Assembly: GCF_000189635.1 (NCBI RefSeq)
Contig: NW_002475927.1
Location: 62,001-126,000 of the forward strand
Origin: Tetrahymena thermophila SB210
Lineage: Eukaryota > Ciliophora > Oligohymenophorea > Hymenostomatida > Tetrahymenidae
Direction: 5' to 3'
Length of the DNA stretch: 64,000 nucleotides
The number at the start of each line of letters is the position of its first letter. The stretch's first letter is position 1. This document shows, one piece after another, positions 13,740-26,105 of the stretch. Made by a program: the position numbers and the translations under genes. The notes below the pieces were generated by a model. It searched no databases. It saw nothing but the letters and a program-made list of their open reading frames with translations, and was not told the origin of the DNA.

Positions 13740-16415
13740 ATGGAAGTTAAACCTAGCTTTTTGAATAGTAGCAGACAGTTTCCTTCTTGTGAAGATGCTG
13801 AATAAGATTCTCCAAACAAATTAAGCGATGATGAAGAAAATTCTGAAAATTTTACTAAATTTAAATAGGAATTAGAATTATTCAAGTAAATTGTAAAAAG
13901 ATGGGGAGAAAAAAATATAAATCATATTATGAAAGTAACGCATAACACAAAGGATGAAAATGATAGGTACAATGTGAACCTTGAAATGAGCAATCAGCAA
14001 TTTTCTTTGATAATTAGAGTAATAATTTTTTTATTGAAATGTTATTTAAAGTTTTTTCTAAATAGATTAATAATTTTCATCTTTTTTTCATGCCACAAGA
14101 TGATGACAATGATGATTAAAATTAAATAACACCAAATATAGTAGAAATCGCTAATGTTGATTATATCAATAATTATGAAATAGATTAATTCGAAACTTAG
14201 CTATCTAATAAATGGATGGAGTAATATTAGTAAATTGATAAAAACAATGAAAAAGTCATTTTATCCTTTTTAGATGAAGTAACATTTTAATTAAATACTA
14301 GAAACAATCTTGAAATATTCTGGTATAGTTGATATTATTATACACAGAATTAAATATTTTATTTAAATAAAACTAATTTAAAAAAAAAATAATATTTAAT
14401 TTTATAATAAAGCTCAAAGCCAGATTCCATAAGATTATGAATTCAAACTAAAATTAATAGAAACCTAATATTAAAGATTTTGTTCCTTACCCTGGTGGAG
14501 CTACTATAAGCTGGAATTCCTAAGGCCATTTAGCTGTTATTAAAAATTTGAAGATAAGATAATTAATTGCTCAGGATCCTTCGCTTAAAATGCTAGATTA
14601 AACATAAAAAAAAATGTCTAGATTAAATTAATATCTTTCTAAAGAGAGGTAGAATACCAAAAATTAAGCAAGTTTAAGACTTAACAAGGATTTTTTGCTT
14701 GCTGACTCAGAAGAAAATGACGAAAATGTTTTTATTCATAATTTTACAGCTTTTGAGGAAGATGAGAACATAGATAACAAGGACTATTTGAATTTTAAAT
14801 TTGACAATTTTCACTTTTTCCCAGATGTTATGCAAATATGCACATTTTTTGTTGATCACAAAAAAAATTTAGCAATGACTTCTCAAACTTCACAAGATCC
14901 AAAAAAGGAAGAAAATAATTTAATGAATAGAAGAAGAGAGAAAATAGTACTTAATCCTAACGATATTTATGCTGAGAAACTTAAAAAATTATTAATAAAT
15001 AGCTAGAGTAAAAGAAGAGACAATAACGATGATGGGCTTTCTTCTATATTTGTAAAAAATTTTTGAGATAGAATAAAATTGAATGTCTAATTTATTTATT
15101 AATAATAGATTTTTGATTTTGAAAAAAGATAATTAATGGAAGAAAATAAGTTATTAGATTTTCTAAATAAGATGATAGATTTTGGTAAAAAGAACATAGA
15201 CAATGATGCAAAATATGTCCAATTTATTATTTAACAAATTCTTTATGATAGTACTGATGAAACAATAAATATAGTAAAAAATATATAAAAAGTCTTAGAA
15301 AGCAAAGATTATGATGATATAGAAAATATAAGTTATATTGGAAATTTTTTGCTTAAAAATTATTTTAATGAGTTGATAGAAACAAACAAAGAGAAATTTT
15401 TAATCCTAGCATTTTAAGCTCTAATATTTGAAAATTTTATTAGCTTTGTTAGAATTAAGAACTTTATTAGAAATGTAGCAAATTAATTCAAAAGTGATTA
15501 TGAAGAAGAGTACCAGATGATGATAAATACCTGCAATAATTTAAAATTTGATAGATTTTCTTTTACACCATTCTGCATACAACTCTCCCACTTTCCTTTT
15601 GTTTAAAAATAGAATATTTTTAAATAAGACACTACAAAGTCTTAAGAATTTGTAATAACTAACCAAAAAAGTGTAAGATTTTAATTATTTTATTTAGGTT
15701 TATTAAAATTTACATTTTTATTCTAAATAGTATTATCAAAAAGCAAATAATAAGTTTACTCATGCATAAATACCTAATATTAATACTGTGAAAGTATACT
15801 AAACAGTTTATTAGCTTATTAACTAAAATTATAACTTTGAAAGAATTGAGCCTTACAATATTTTATAGTAAGAGCACAGAGTAAGCATAAAATATAAAAA
15901 ATAATTAAATAAAATAAATATTTTTAAATAAAAACAGGCAAAATTTTTAGCATAATACATTTAAATTTCAAAAAATTTAAATAGAAGAATGCTCTTTATA
16001 AAGGAGAGGTTCCTAGAAAAATAAATAAAATTAAATTTTAGTATTCGAAGATTGATAATATTTTTAAATTGCTTGCTTAAATCATTTTGTGAGGGAGTAC
16101 ATACATATATCAATGATTTTAAGGAGAGTTGTTAAAATTATGAGTTAGAAAGAGATAACTAATAAGAATAGGAATGCAGTGTTTGCGAATTTAAAGTAAA
16201 ATTACTCAAAAATTGCAAATATTTATCTACTTTCTAAAGGTAAAAAGAAGCAGCATAACATGCAGACAATGCAAGCATGGGGGTCATAAAGAGCATATTA
16301 GAGAGTGGTTTAAAAAAGTAATTTTTTGACATCAAATTAATCATTTAGTATTATTTTAAAAAAATAGAATTAACATTGTCCTTAATGCTTCACTTGCCAC
16401 TGCTTTAAAAATTGA
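13740..16415 (+). CDS. WDR59-like protein (RWD + C-terminal zinc RING) without a beta-propeller
   Basis: Eight exons (13740-14018, 14066-14327, 14420-15051, 15109-15651, 15731-15880, 15938-16195, 16240-16317, 16368-16415) give 749 residues, all introns 44-92 bp and in frame. The protein starts with an RWD-like region (about 40-150), followed by PYPGGATISWNSQGHLAV, which matches the post-RWD motif of WDR59/Mtc5. A helical region follows with QQEHRAKFL, like the family's KRAEVLK. The end is the diagnostic zinc RING: CSVC (702-705), CRQCKHGGHKEHIREWF (716-732) and CPQCFTCHC (738-746). WDR59 is a subunit of GATOR2/SEACAT, which controls TORC1 by amino-acid supply. The N-terminal WD40 propeller of WDR59 is absent, and nothing like it lies upstream. 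Splice choices were guided by the family motifs. Confidence 0.85.
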
Positions 16416-16626
16416 ATATATGAATATTGAAAATTTCTTAGATTATTACCAGTTTAATTATATCTTTGGAATGAAAGAAAAGATGCTTTGTAGAATTTAT
16501 AGTTTATATGTAAAAAATTATTATCAAAATTTTGTTTAATACTATTGTTTGTTTGTTTGCAAAAACTTATTTAATATAAATAGTAGAATAAAAACTTTAA
16601 CTGTATTAAGTTTATTTTTATAAAGT

Positions 16627-19600
16627 ATGAATAGCCATAGATAAAGCTTATAAAAATCAAATACTAATTTAGATTTGTCCTAAGTAATTTTAAATTCTAT
16701 TACCATTTTTTTTACTGATTTAATGTAATGATCACACTATTTTTTATTTTTGCTAACATCTATGAATTTATTTGGTTTATTTGCCATATTTTATTTATCA
16801 ATATTATATAGTCATCAAGAGGCTTATTTAATAATTAAGTAAATGAAAATTTGAACAACTCTAAAAGAAAAGAAGATGTTTCAATTTCAAAATTTAAAAT
16901 GTAATCTACGTTTAAATAAAAGGATCAGCTTTATGATAAAGATGATAACTATGTGCATTCTATATATGATCAGAGCTCTGATTAAAGTAGTAGGAATTAT
17001 AATTTTGAAAAAAAAAAGAAGAGAATGTTTTTAAACGTTTTAAGCGACTACTTTGAAAAAGATAAAAGTTTGTAAAAAATAAATATGATACAAAAGTAGT
17101 TAGAAAATATTTAAACTGTAATCCCATTTAAGGCTAAATATTTTACAAGAGACGCAGCAAGCTAAATAATAAAAGAAAATTCATAGCTCAATAAGCCGAG
17201 TAAATAATCTTCAAGTATCTTTATGGCTCCTATAAACTTTCTTATCAACTTTATAAAATGCAAAAAATTACAATAATCCTTACAAAATAATTTTATTAAG
17301 CTTTGGTTTTAAAAAATACCAGCCTTAAATCCATACAGTAAGAAAAAGTTGGTTTGGGATTCGTGCACGACTATCATCACTTTTCTAGTATTATATGTAT
17401 TTTCTTTAAGAATAGTATTTGAAAATAATTAAATAGGTAGTATATTTGATATATTTTAAGCTGTTATTATTCCTACTTCTTTTTTTTTTTGGATTATTGA
17501 TTTGTTCATTGAATTAAACACAGGAGTGCTAGAAAGAGGAGAGCTTATTGTTGATAAGGTATATATAGCATCTAAATATTTCAAACAAAGACTTATTTTG
17601 GACTTAATTGGAATACTTCCTATTGCTTACTTCATAATAAGCCCTAGTTACAAATAAATATCTATTGACTTTTTAATTATATTAAAATTGAAGCATTTTT
17701 ACTAAACTTTTTCTAGACTTGAGCATTACCTTTCATATTAGTAAGACAAAAAAAACTTAATTGATTTACTTAAACTCGTTTTACTTATTTTAGTTACTAA
17801 CCACCTAATTGCACTTCTTTGGTACAGGCTAGCTACGTTTGAGAAAAATTTTTTAGGATATAAATAAACTTGGATTGATAATTTAAAAATAAATGCCAAT
17901 TCTTTTATGGATTACTATTAAATAGCCATATATTTTGCTACTGTTACTGTATATACAGTTGGATATGGCGATATATCACCGTGTACTCTTTTGGAGTGCA
18001 GCTTTGTAACATTAACAATTATAATCACTGGTATAATTTTTGCTTATGCAATTAACTAAATCGGTCTTATAATGTAAAATATAAATTCCTCTAAAACAAT
18101 TTTAAAAGACGATTTAATGATCATGAATAAGTAAATTTTTCTCACTCTTTTTATATTTATTTTGCACTTTTAAATTAAAAATAAATTCCATTTAAATTTT
18201 TTTGGATTTTAAACAAATTTTTAAATATTTTCGAACAAAATAGTTTTTAATTGTATTTTTTTTATTTTAGATTCATGCAATAAAAGAATGTAAACTAAGA
18301 TCTTCGCATGAGAATAAGAAATTATTTAGAGCATATGCATAGATAGTTTTAAGAAAATAACTCTGATGGATAAAAAAAAGTTTTCAGCAAAATATCTCCT
18401 TCTTTGTTAAAGGAAATAAACTAAGATATCTATAAAGAATTTATTTTTTCAAATGAGGTTTTCAATTCAATTTTTAGTTTAGAATTTTTAAAGTCTACAT
18501 TAGATGCTGTAGAAGAATTTGTGGCGACTCCAGGAGAGTATCTATTTAAAGAAGGAGAAAGAGATGATCAAAGTATTTATTTTGTATTTGAGGGGAAGGT
18601 ATAAATAACACTTAATCAGCAAATAGTTTAGATAATAAAGGGATAAGCAATTAATAATAAATATTAATTACAACTTAAAAATAAAAATGAAAATTCACAA
18701 GATAAATTTAAATAATCTAAATTACAAGATTAAGATTATAAATTGATAAATGAATTCTTAAAAAAACAAAATTTTTAAATGAAAACACAAAAAAGTATTT
18801 AAATGACTAATTTACTTTTAGAAAGTAATAAAAAAACAGCTTTTTAGTAGGAAGATGATTTTTTTGATTTAAATAGGCTTGCTGATGAGTAATCTGGAAA
18901 AACTATAAGTAAAAGATAGAATGTTAAACAAGTTGCTATGGACATTCTTTTAAAATTGAAAGAATAAAATAAATATTTTGGAGAGTATAATTTTTTCAGC
19001 AAAGAATCCGAAAGAATTTATAGTGCTTAAGCTAAAGAGTTTAGCAGAATATATAAGATGAAAAGAGAAACATTTCTTGAAAAAATTAAAGATTTTTAAT
19101 CAGATTTTGAAAAATTTTGTGAAATTCAAGATGAGATCTTACAATTTAAGCATTCTTTGAATTTTAAGCTTCCATGTGTTGTTTGTGGAAGTTTAGCTCA
19201 TTAGCACACCTAATGTTAATTTATTCATTATGCTCCAAATTAATGGAATTTAATTTAATTACATAATTTTTCTCTTGAACAAGAAAGGAGATTCTAATCT
19301 AGGTGGGGTTTAAAATCATTTAAACCTACTCTCAATTAAAAATATATTGAATAGAGAGCTGAGAAAATATAAAAAACTCACAAAGAAGAATTAGATTAAA
19401 TTCTTTAAAATTTAGATAAATCTCTTATATTAGAAAATCATTCATACAATAACTTAGAGTCTTAAATTAGCATCTTCAATTAATAAGAAAGTAGTAAACA
19501 ATAAGAAAATGAAAAGATAGATGAAAACGTTAGCGATGAAGTTTCAGAATACCAATCTGATTAATATGATGGATTAAGATAGAGAGATAATACAATACGG

Positions 19601-20752
19601 CAAAGAAATGAAACCATTTTTGAATTTTAAGATTCAAAACTGAGCAGTAATATTCATGAAAATAAAAATATCTTCAAAAAAACTTCATAATAAAGACTAA
19701 GTAGTAAAACAACAAGCACGAGAAATTAAAAATCTATTTAAGAGAATCAGTTTACTAGTTAATTTACCTAACAGCAGCAATAATAAGATGAACAATAAGT
19801 TATTTAGTATCTGAATGAGAAAATTTTATTAAAAGATTAGTAATAGTAATAATTTTCAAATAACGAACAAACTATAGCCAGGCGCAGTTTTTCAAATTAA
19901 AATAAAAGTAATATTTAATCTAACGCTGATTTATCTAATAAAGTTTATAGTATGGCTAGTTTCAATTTAAAATTAAATACGAGCAATAACTTGCAATGCC
20001 ATCAACCTAATATCAGCAATTTTGTAGCGTCTTCAATTAATTCAAAAAGGGAAATTATATCTCCAAACTATTATAAAAATAGTGATACTTCTAAATAAAA
20101 TTCTTCTTAAAAAGAAATACCAGTTAGTGAAGATTACAAAAAAGAAATAAAAAGTAATTTTGATAATATGCAAAGTATTCAAAAAATTTCAACAAGCCAT
20201 TCAAATTTATAAGATCATTAAATTAGTAGTAGATCTATCAAAGATTATCCTTCTTCAAGGTAAAGATCAAGGTAGTACGATAAAAATAATAATGATTCAA
20301 AAGAAAAAAACTATGAGAATCATTTACTTTTTAAATAGTTCACAGAACATATTTGTAAATAAATTTAATATTATCAAAAATCCACTCTTAATGATAGAGA
20401 AGATAATTCACCTTCAATGTTTCACCGTATATCGCATTCTTACGCTTTAGGGAATATGACTGATAACAGTAAAACAAATTAATTTGATTAATTTGAAAAA
20501 ATGAAAGAGTTTGCGAACTATTTTTCTCACAATAATTATAGCAATATTATATTAAAATTTAATTCTTTGCAAGACAAATTATTTTTGTAAGCATTGCATA
20601 AAAAGTAAAAGATCAAAAACAGGAAAAAAGCTTTTTAAAGTAAATAAAGCACTCTGCGTTAGTAAAGTGTTATAAACTTTAAAAAACTAAATAAAAAAGA
20701 ATCAGAAGAGAATAGCATGACTTCTTATAACAGTTAATTTTAATTAAAATGA
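16627..20752 (+). CDS. CNBD-type voltage-gated potassium channel
   Basis: Exons 16627-16683, 16812-18130 and 18271-20752 give 1285 residues. A cytosolic N-terminus precedes six membrane helices (17340-18090). S4 is weakly charged (LKLKHFYQTFSRLEHY). The pore carries the potassium selectivity filter TVGYGD at residues 401-406. After S6 comes a C-linker, then a cyclic-nucleotide-binding fold starting near residue 543 (PGEYLFKEGER). This fold is interrupted by about 110 Q/K/N-rich residues before it resumes with FGEYNFFSKESER near 695. A CCHC zinc knuckle (CVVCGSLAHQHTQC, about 761-774) follows, as in other large ciliate channels, then about 500 disordered S/N/Q-rich residues. It belongs to the EAG/HCN/CNG superfamily. 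Ligand control cannot be assumed because the binding fold is split. The start is chosen so that exon 1 (MNSHRQSLQKSN) joins in phase 0. Confidence 0.92.
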
Positions 20753-21269
20753 GCTCTATAAAGAAGATAATGAAAATAATAAAATAATTTAAAATGTCCT
20801 ATTTAATTAAAAAAATAAAAAATTTAAACCAAAAAACTATTAAAAAAAATAACTCTTAGTCTAAAGTTTTTAAAATTAAATCAACAAATTAATTAAAATT
20901 CTAAACTTTGTCTGTAGTTAAATTAATTAATATTTAAAATAAATATATTTTATCTGTAAATAAATAAAAATATTAATAGTTTTAGTTATTCAAATAATTT
21001 AACTTTTCTCTATTTTTATTTTGAAATTATATTTTGAAAAAAAAATTTAAATCAATTAACTTAATTTTCAAGGATTAAAAAAATTAGGTCATTTAAAAAA
21101 AAATTAATTTCTGATATTCCAAATTTTTTGGTTTATTTTAAAATTATTCTCTTTTACTAAATAAAAATGAATGAATTTATTATATTTATTTTTTATGAAT
21201 CGTTAGTTAGTTAATTAGTCTATTGTTCGTTTTGTTTATATTTCCAATTTTATTTAATCTATCATTTTT
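20753..21269. other. Convergent intergenic region
   Basis: AT-rich 0.5-kb spacer between the 3' ends of the channel (+) and the CH-domain gene (-). It presumably holds both polyadenylation regions; nothing specific is identifiable. Confidence 0.5.
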
Positions 21270-24010
21270 TCAATTGTATGGAGAATCTCCATATGCTTCT
21301 TGGCGACGCTCACGAGCAAGACTATTCATAAATTCTACCAAATTACTGCGTAAGAATTTATCTTTTTATTATTCTGAAAACTATTTAATTATATTGTAAT
21401 TATAGTTCTTGAACTATTGTCCTTGAGAATTTAAAAACTCGAATAGTTCTAAAAGATTTTCTTAGCACTGTTAGTCAGTATCTGGATCATATGTCAAATC
21501 AATTAAACGAAGGAAAAGAGCTTTACTATCCTACATAACACGCATTTATATTGCTTAAAATAAGAAAATACGCTTGATTATTTCACTAGCAAGCGAACAC
21601 ATTTCTCTTTCTAATAGAGCCAAAAAAATGTAATTCTTTAATTTGTTGAATATCGATATCCATGTTTCACTATCTTTATCAAGCAATGTGTTGTGGAGAC
21701 ATCCAATAATTATTTCTAGGTGTTCTTAACTAAATTCTTTTAATTTCTCCTAATGTACGTATTCATTCAAGGCTTCAGCTATACCCACACTATTCCAGCT
21801 GATAGGAGCAGAAGTTAATTTATATTTAAAGGAATTGCATCCGCCAACTATCTAGCCTTCTTCCTCCCCTTAGGTAGGGTTTGTTAAGAGTACTGATTCT
21901 CTAATATTAGGAGATATTTTTAATAAAATATCTAAGTATCTATTGCATAAAATTGGATAGAAATTTAAAACAGGTGCAAGATAAATAAGCCCAATACGAA
22001 GGATGTTTTAGCTGTGTTTAGAATCAAATATGCAATAGACTATATTCATCAAATATTTTTAACGCTCTTTTCTATCTTCAATATCTTATTATTCATCTAT
22101 TGCTTCTTGCTAAAGTGAGTTTTAAAGAGCTTCAGGAGGGTTAGCTTCATTTTCTTCACTTTATTTGTATTAAGAAGCTACAGAATTCTTTTTAGTTGAT
22201 TAGCGAGGTTAATTTTTACCATTTTAAACAGGTGAAAAATCATCTTTTTCTCCTTAAAAACTATTTTAGATATCACTCTTGACTGAATCAGCTTCTTGAC
22301 TCCCTTTTCCTTCAGTTTACTTCTTTTAATGAGATTAATTGTGAAGTTATTGTTATTTGTAAAGCTTATAATTTTCATCTTCTTAAGCTAAGTAAAGAAG
22401 TAAATTTTAACAAATAATCAATATTTGGGCTTTAACTTCCCACCAATCATCATTTATTAGATTATTCAATGTTTGAATTTTAGAGAGAACAGGAATATAA
22501 TCATAAAAGCAAATTTCATTTAAAATCTTAAGAGCATTTACTCTTGTTACTGGAGAAGTAGATGTAAGAGATCTGATAGAATAAGTAAAGAATACTCTGT
22601 AAAGTTCTACATCAAAATCATCTTCATAGTTTTAAGTAATTAGCTATGCTAGAATCGAAACAAATTCCTATGAGCGTGTATTGAGTAAATGCTATATCTA
22701 TTTAATCATATGTAAACGAGCAGTACTATCTTTGGAGCAGAAGCGATAAATAATGTCACATAAACTTTCTTTCTTTGTAGGATGCTTAGCTATAACATCA
22801 AGTAAAGGCGATAGAAGAATATTTTCAAACATCATTTAAGTACTCTAAGCATCTGATTCTACTAAAGCACTAGCAACCTTACGGAATAAACTCAGAATAT
22901 ACATAAAAGTTTTAGAAGTATTGCTTAAATAATTTAAAGGCTTTATAAACATGAAGAAAAATTTTTTAAAATCTAAGAAGTTATTGTTTAAGGTATCAAT
23001 AATCAATGGTATGTTATTGTCGATAAAGCTTTACAATAGAACTTTCATAGATTTTTTTCTAACTTCATCGCATCTATTGAATATCTCTACAATAAGCTGT
23101 GGCTTCTTTTCATCAATACCTAAATTTCTGTAAAATGATATTAGCTGATCTTTTTTAATCTAAAAATATTTTAAATAATGCATTACTTTAAATCTAAAGC
23201 TATAGGTTCCTTTTTGAATAGAGTTGAAGATTGATCTTATAAAAAATCTAAAATGCCTTTTGCTTCCATTAACTGACCTTATTGCTCTTTATTTTTCTTA
23301 CTAGTTGAAGAATTGTATGATTTTAGTTGTATTTCTCTTACTTCTGGCTGAAGAGAGTCTTAAATATTTTTATTATACTTTTTTTTACGCTCTAGCAACA
23401 TTTCTTCCTCTTTTCTTAGCTACTCTTCTAACTATTGTCTCTTTTTAAATGTGAGATACTCCTTGATATTTGAATTTTATTTTTCTTATCTTATATTTTC
23501 TTCATGTTAAGCCATAACAACCTTAGTACGAGCTTCTCTAAGATCGTTATCTGTAATTCTTGTTAATTCCCTATCTCTAGCTAAGGTTGCTCCAGTAGGT
23601 TTCAAATATGCTGGAGGATTGTAGTCCTCGTCCTCCTCTTCACCTGACTTTTTTGGTTTTTTATCTAAATTTAATTTACGACGAGTTGTAAATTCATAAA
23701 GTTTCTGAAGGAAAACATAAGCTGCTTCAGGAGCTTAGTTATATATGGGTTCATAATCTTCAGGAGCAATTAAAAAGCTTTTTTTTAAGAGTAATTTAGA
23801 TATTTATTCCCAATTATCTCTTCTCCTTTCAAGTCGTTATCCGTTGTCATAAGTGTAAATATTTACTTCTCTTGGGAAATACCTACTCAAAATTTCAGCA
23901 ATAACGAATCCATTTGCTAAATCTCTTCTAACATTTCTAACCTGATACGCTAGATCTAAAGAATCTAACCATTAAATAATTTCTCTAGGCAGCGCTTAAC
24001 TTGCATTCAT
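21270..24010 (-). CDS. CH_2 (SPATA4/SPEF1-type) domain protein with helical-repeat body
   Basis: Two exons on the minus strand, 24010-23187 and 23127-21270, joined in phase 2, give 893 residues. Residues 1 to about 115 form a divergent calponin-homology domain of the SPATA4/SPEF family: LPREIIQWLDSLDL, then [20 protein letters not shown], with DNWEQISKLL further on. In that family the domain binds microtubules or sits in the ciliary central apparatus. A charged E/K/Q coiled coil follows (about 150-260). The rest is long alpha-helical sequence with HEAT/armadillo character, broken by an S/Q/E-rich loop at about 22100-22380. No membrane helix is present. A ciliary role is likely by family but not shown. 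The 59-bp intron is the best in-frame choice; an upstream acceptor would add about 12 residues but breaks the frame. Confidence 0.85.
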
Positions 24011-24793
24011 TTTATTAATTTGTGTCTTTACACTTAAGCTTTAACTTAATACAAAACTAGATTTTGTTAAATAAAGATTGATTGATATTTATATATAAAA
24101 CTATATGAAAAATTGTATATATTATTTTATTATCTAATTATCAATCTGTTTATATTATTTATAAGTTTTATTAATATCAAACTATTAATTTTTAATTTTT
24201 GTTTCATTTATTATGTAAAGTCACTAAAAATGCAGAAACTATTTATTAATTAATTAATTGATTTATTTATTTATTAATTTAATTCTTTTGAAACAGTCTA
24301 CCAATTTTTATTAGTTATAAACTTAATACTTTTTGATAATTCAAATTATTTTAATTAATAAAAATATTAATATATCTTTGCTACATCATACAACAATATC
24401 TATGTGTTTATGGATAAACTGTCTCAGCTATTTATTTCATTTTTTCAAAAATTATTTCAAATCTTGATATTAAATTTACTTTTTCTTTTTTTGAGTCATG
24501 AAATAAAATTATTTTTAAAATTTAAAAGATTTGAATTAATTTATTTGGATTTTTCTAATAATTTATTCATATTTTGAAACAAATATCAATATTTATTTTT
24601 GGAAAAAATTTTGTTTTACTTTTTATAATTAAGAAATCTTGAAATAATACAATTAGAATAAGAGTATATTTTTAATAAATGATTGACTTACTTTAGGAGC
24701 TTTATATTGTATGTATAATATTTTAAAAAGATTAGATTGAAAATACTTAATATATTTTATCTATTTTAGCTTACTGATATAGATCAATCAAAA
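24011..24793. promoter_or_regulatory. Bidirectional intergenic region
   Basis: About 780 bp of AT-rich DNA lie between the start codons of the CH-domain gene (-) and the syntaxin gene (+). By position it must contain both promoters. No specific element can be named. Confidence 0.4.
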
Positions 24794-25721
24794 ATGTATC
24801 AAAATCAAGAAAATAAGGATTCATAAACCATTTAAAAAGGTGATAAGTATATTGATGAGAATACTATAATTAACGAAAAAATGAATGAACAATTTTAAAA
24901 ACCTTTAAACGAATGTTTTAGTCAAATAAAAATATGTATCCGCTAGATTAAAATTCTTACTTCATAATATTAAAATGCTACTTTATAGAAACACGAAATT
25001 GAAATTTCATAAAAAATGGATTAAACAGTACAGAATTTAACACAAACACAGCAATAAGTTAAAAAAATTTTTGACGACTTTGAAAAAGTATTAGAAGTGG
25101 AAAAATAAACATAACCTGATGAGCCTGAAACAAGAATGATGTAAGTGTAATATGGAATATATTGGGAAGAATTTTCTGAAATTTTAAAAAAAGTTAATGA
25201 AGCCAAACTATATTATTAAGATATGATAAAACAGAGAGCTTTGAGGTAAGCTCAGTTATTAAATAATAAAATTACTGAAGAAGAATTAGAATAAATAATG
25301 AAAAACCCATTGAATAGCAGTGAATAATAAATTTATTAACAAATGCTCAAAATGCCAAGTGCATAATTTAAAACTTACGTTAATGATGTCTAAGAAAAAT
25401 ATTCTCACATTTTGGCTCTTTAAAAAAGTATAATTAAAATGCATGAATTGGTGAATCAGGTATCAATGCTAGTGTTCAAGTAGGGAAAAGTTATTAACGA
25501 TATAACAGAATATATCTCTTAAGCATTAAATTATAATGAAAAAGCTGTAAAGGTATTAGAAAAAGAAAAAGTTAATCAAAAATAAAATAGGAAAGTAAAT
25601 TTTAAATTAGTTTTTACTCATATTTATTTACTAAAATATTAAGAAAATGATCTTAATTATAGTGATTGGCATGGTAATCATACTTGCGATAGTGTTGTCT
25701 TCTGTGATGACTAAGAAATGA
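24794..25721 (+). CDS. Syntaxin-type Qa-SNARE
   Basis: Exons 24794-25594 and 25644-25721 (phase 0) give 292 residues. The protein drives membrane fusion by forming a four-helix SNARE bundle. The N-terminal half is helical (Habc-like). The SNARE motif runs from about residue 212 (KMHELVNQVSMLVFKQGKVI) to 265, with the zero-layer Gln at residue 230, encoded by TAG. The short second exon encodes only the C-terminal anchor MILIIVIGMVIILAIVLSSV with a few trailing basic residues, as in tail-anchored syntaxins. Length and order match plasma-membrane syntaxins (Sso1/syntaxin 1 group), but the target membrane cannot be fixed from sequence alone. Confidence 0.92.
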
Positions 25722-26105
25722 TAAATTTATTTATAATTAATACTCTTAACTTATATTTTATGAAATTGTTTGAAATTATTTTTTAAGTAATAAACATCAA
25801 TTTAATAATTTATAATTAATATTGTTTGAAGTTGAATTTAGTCAATCAATTAATATATATTTTAATTATAGCTGTTAAATAGATAATTAATTAATTAATT
25901 AATTGCAAAATTTTAGAAATATACTAGTTTCAGGAATATAAACTTATTTCTAAATTAAATTTATTTGAGGTTGATATTTTAAGAATTTGATTGGTTTTTT
26001 AAAAAAAATCAAAAAGAAGTTTCTGATTAAAGATATTTTTGCAAAAATAATTATAAAAAGCTTTTAAAATTAAAATTATTACAGTAGGAATACAAAACTT
26101 TAAGC
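25722..26105. other. Intergenic region
   Basis: AT-rich spacer of about 380 bp with ATTA repeats near 25888-25905. No feature supported. Confidence 0.5.

Noticed and set aside
14438-15066. Possible separate gene starting at an internal ATG (MNSNQNQQKPN)
   Set aside because: The motif just downstream follows the RWD domain in WDR59, and introns on both sides keep frame with the upstream and downstream exons, so it is treated as one gene.
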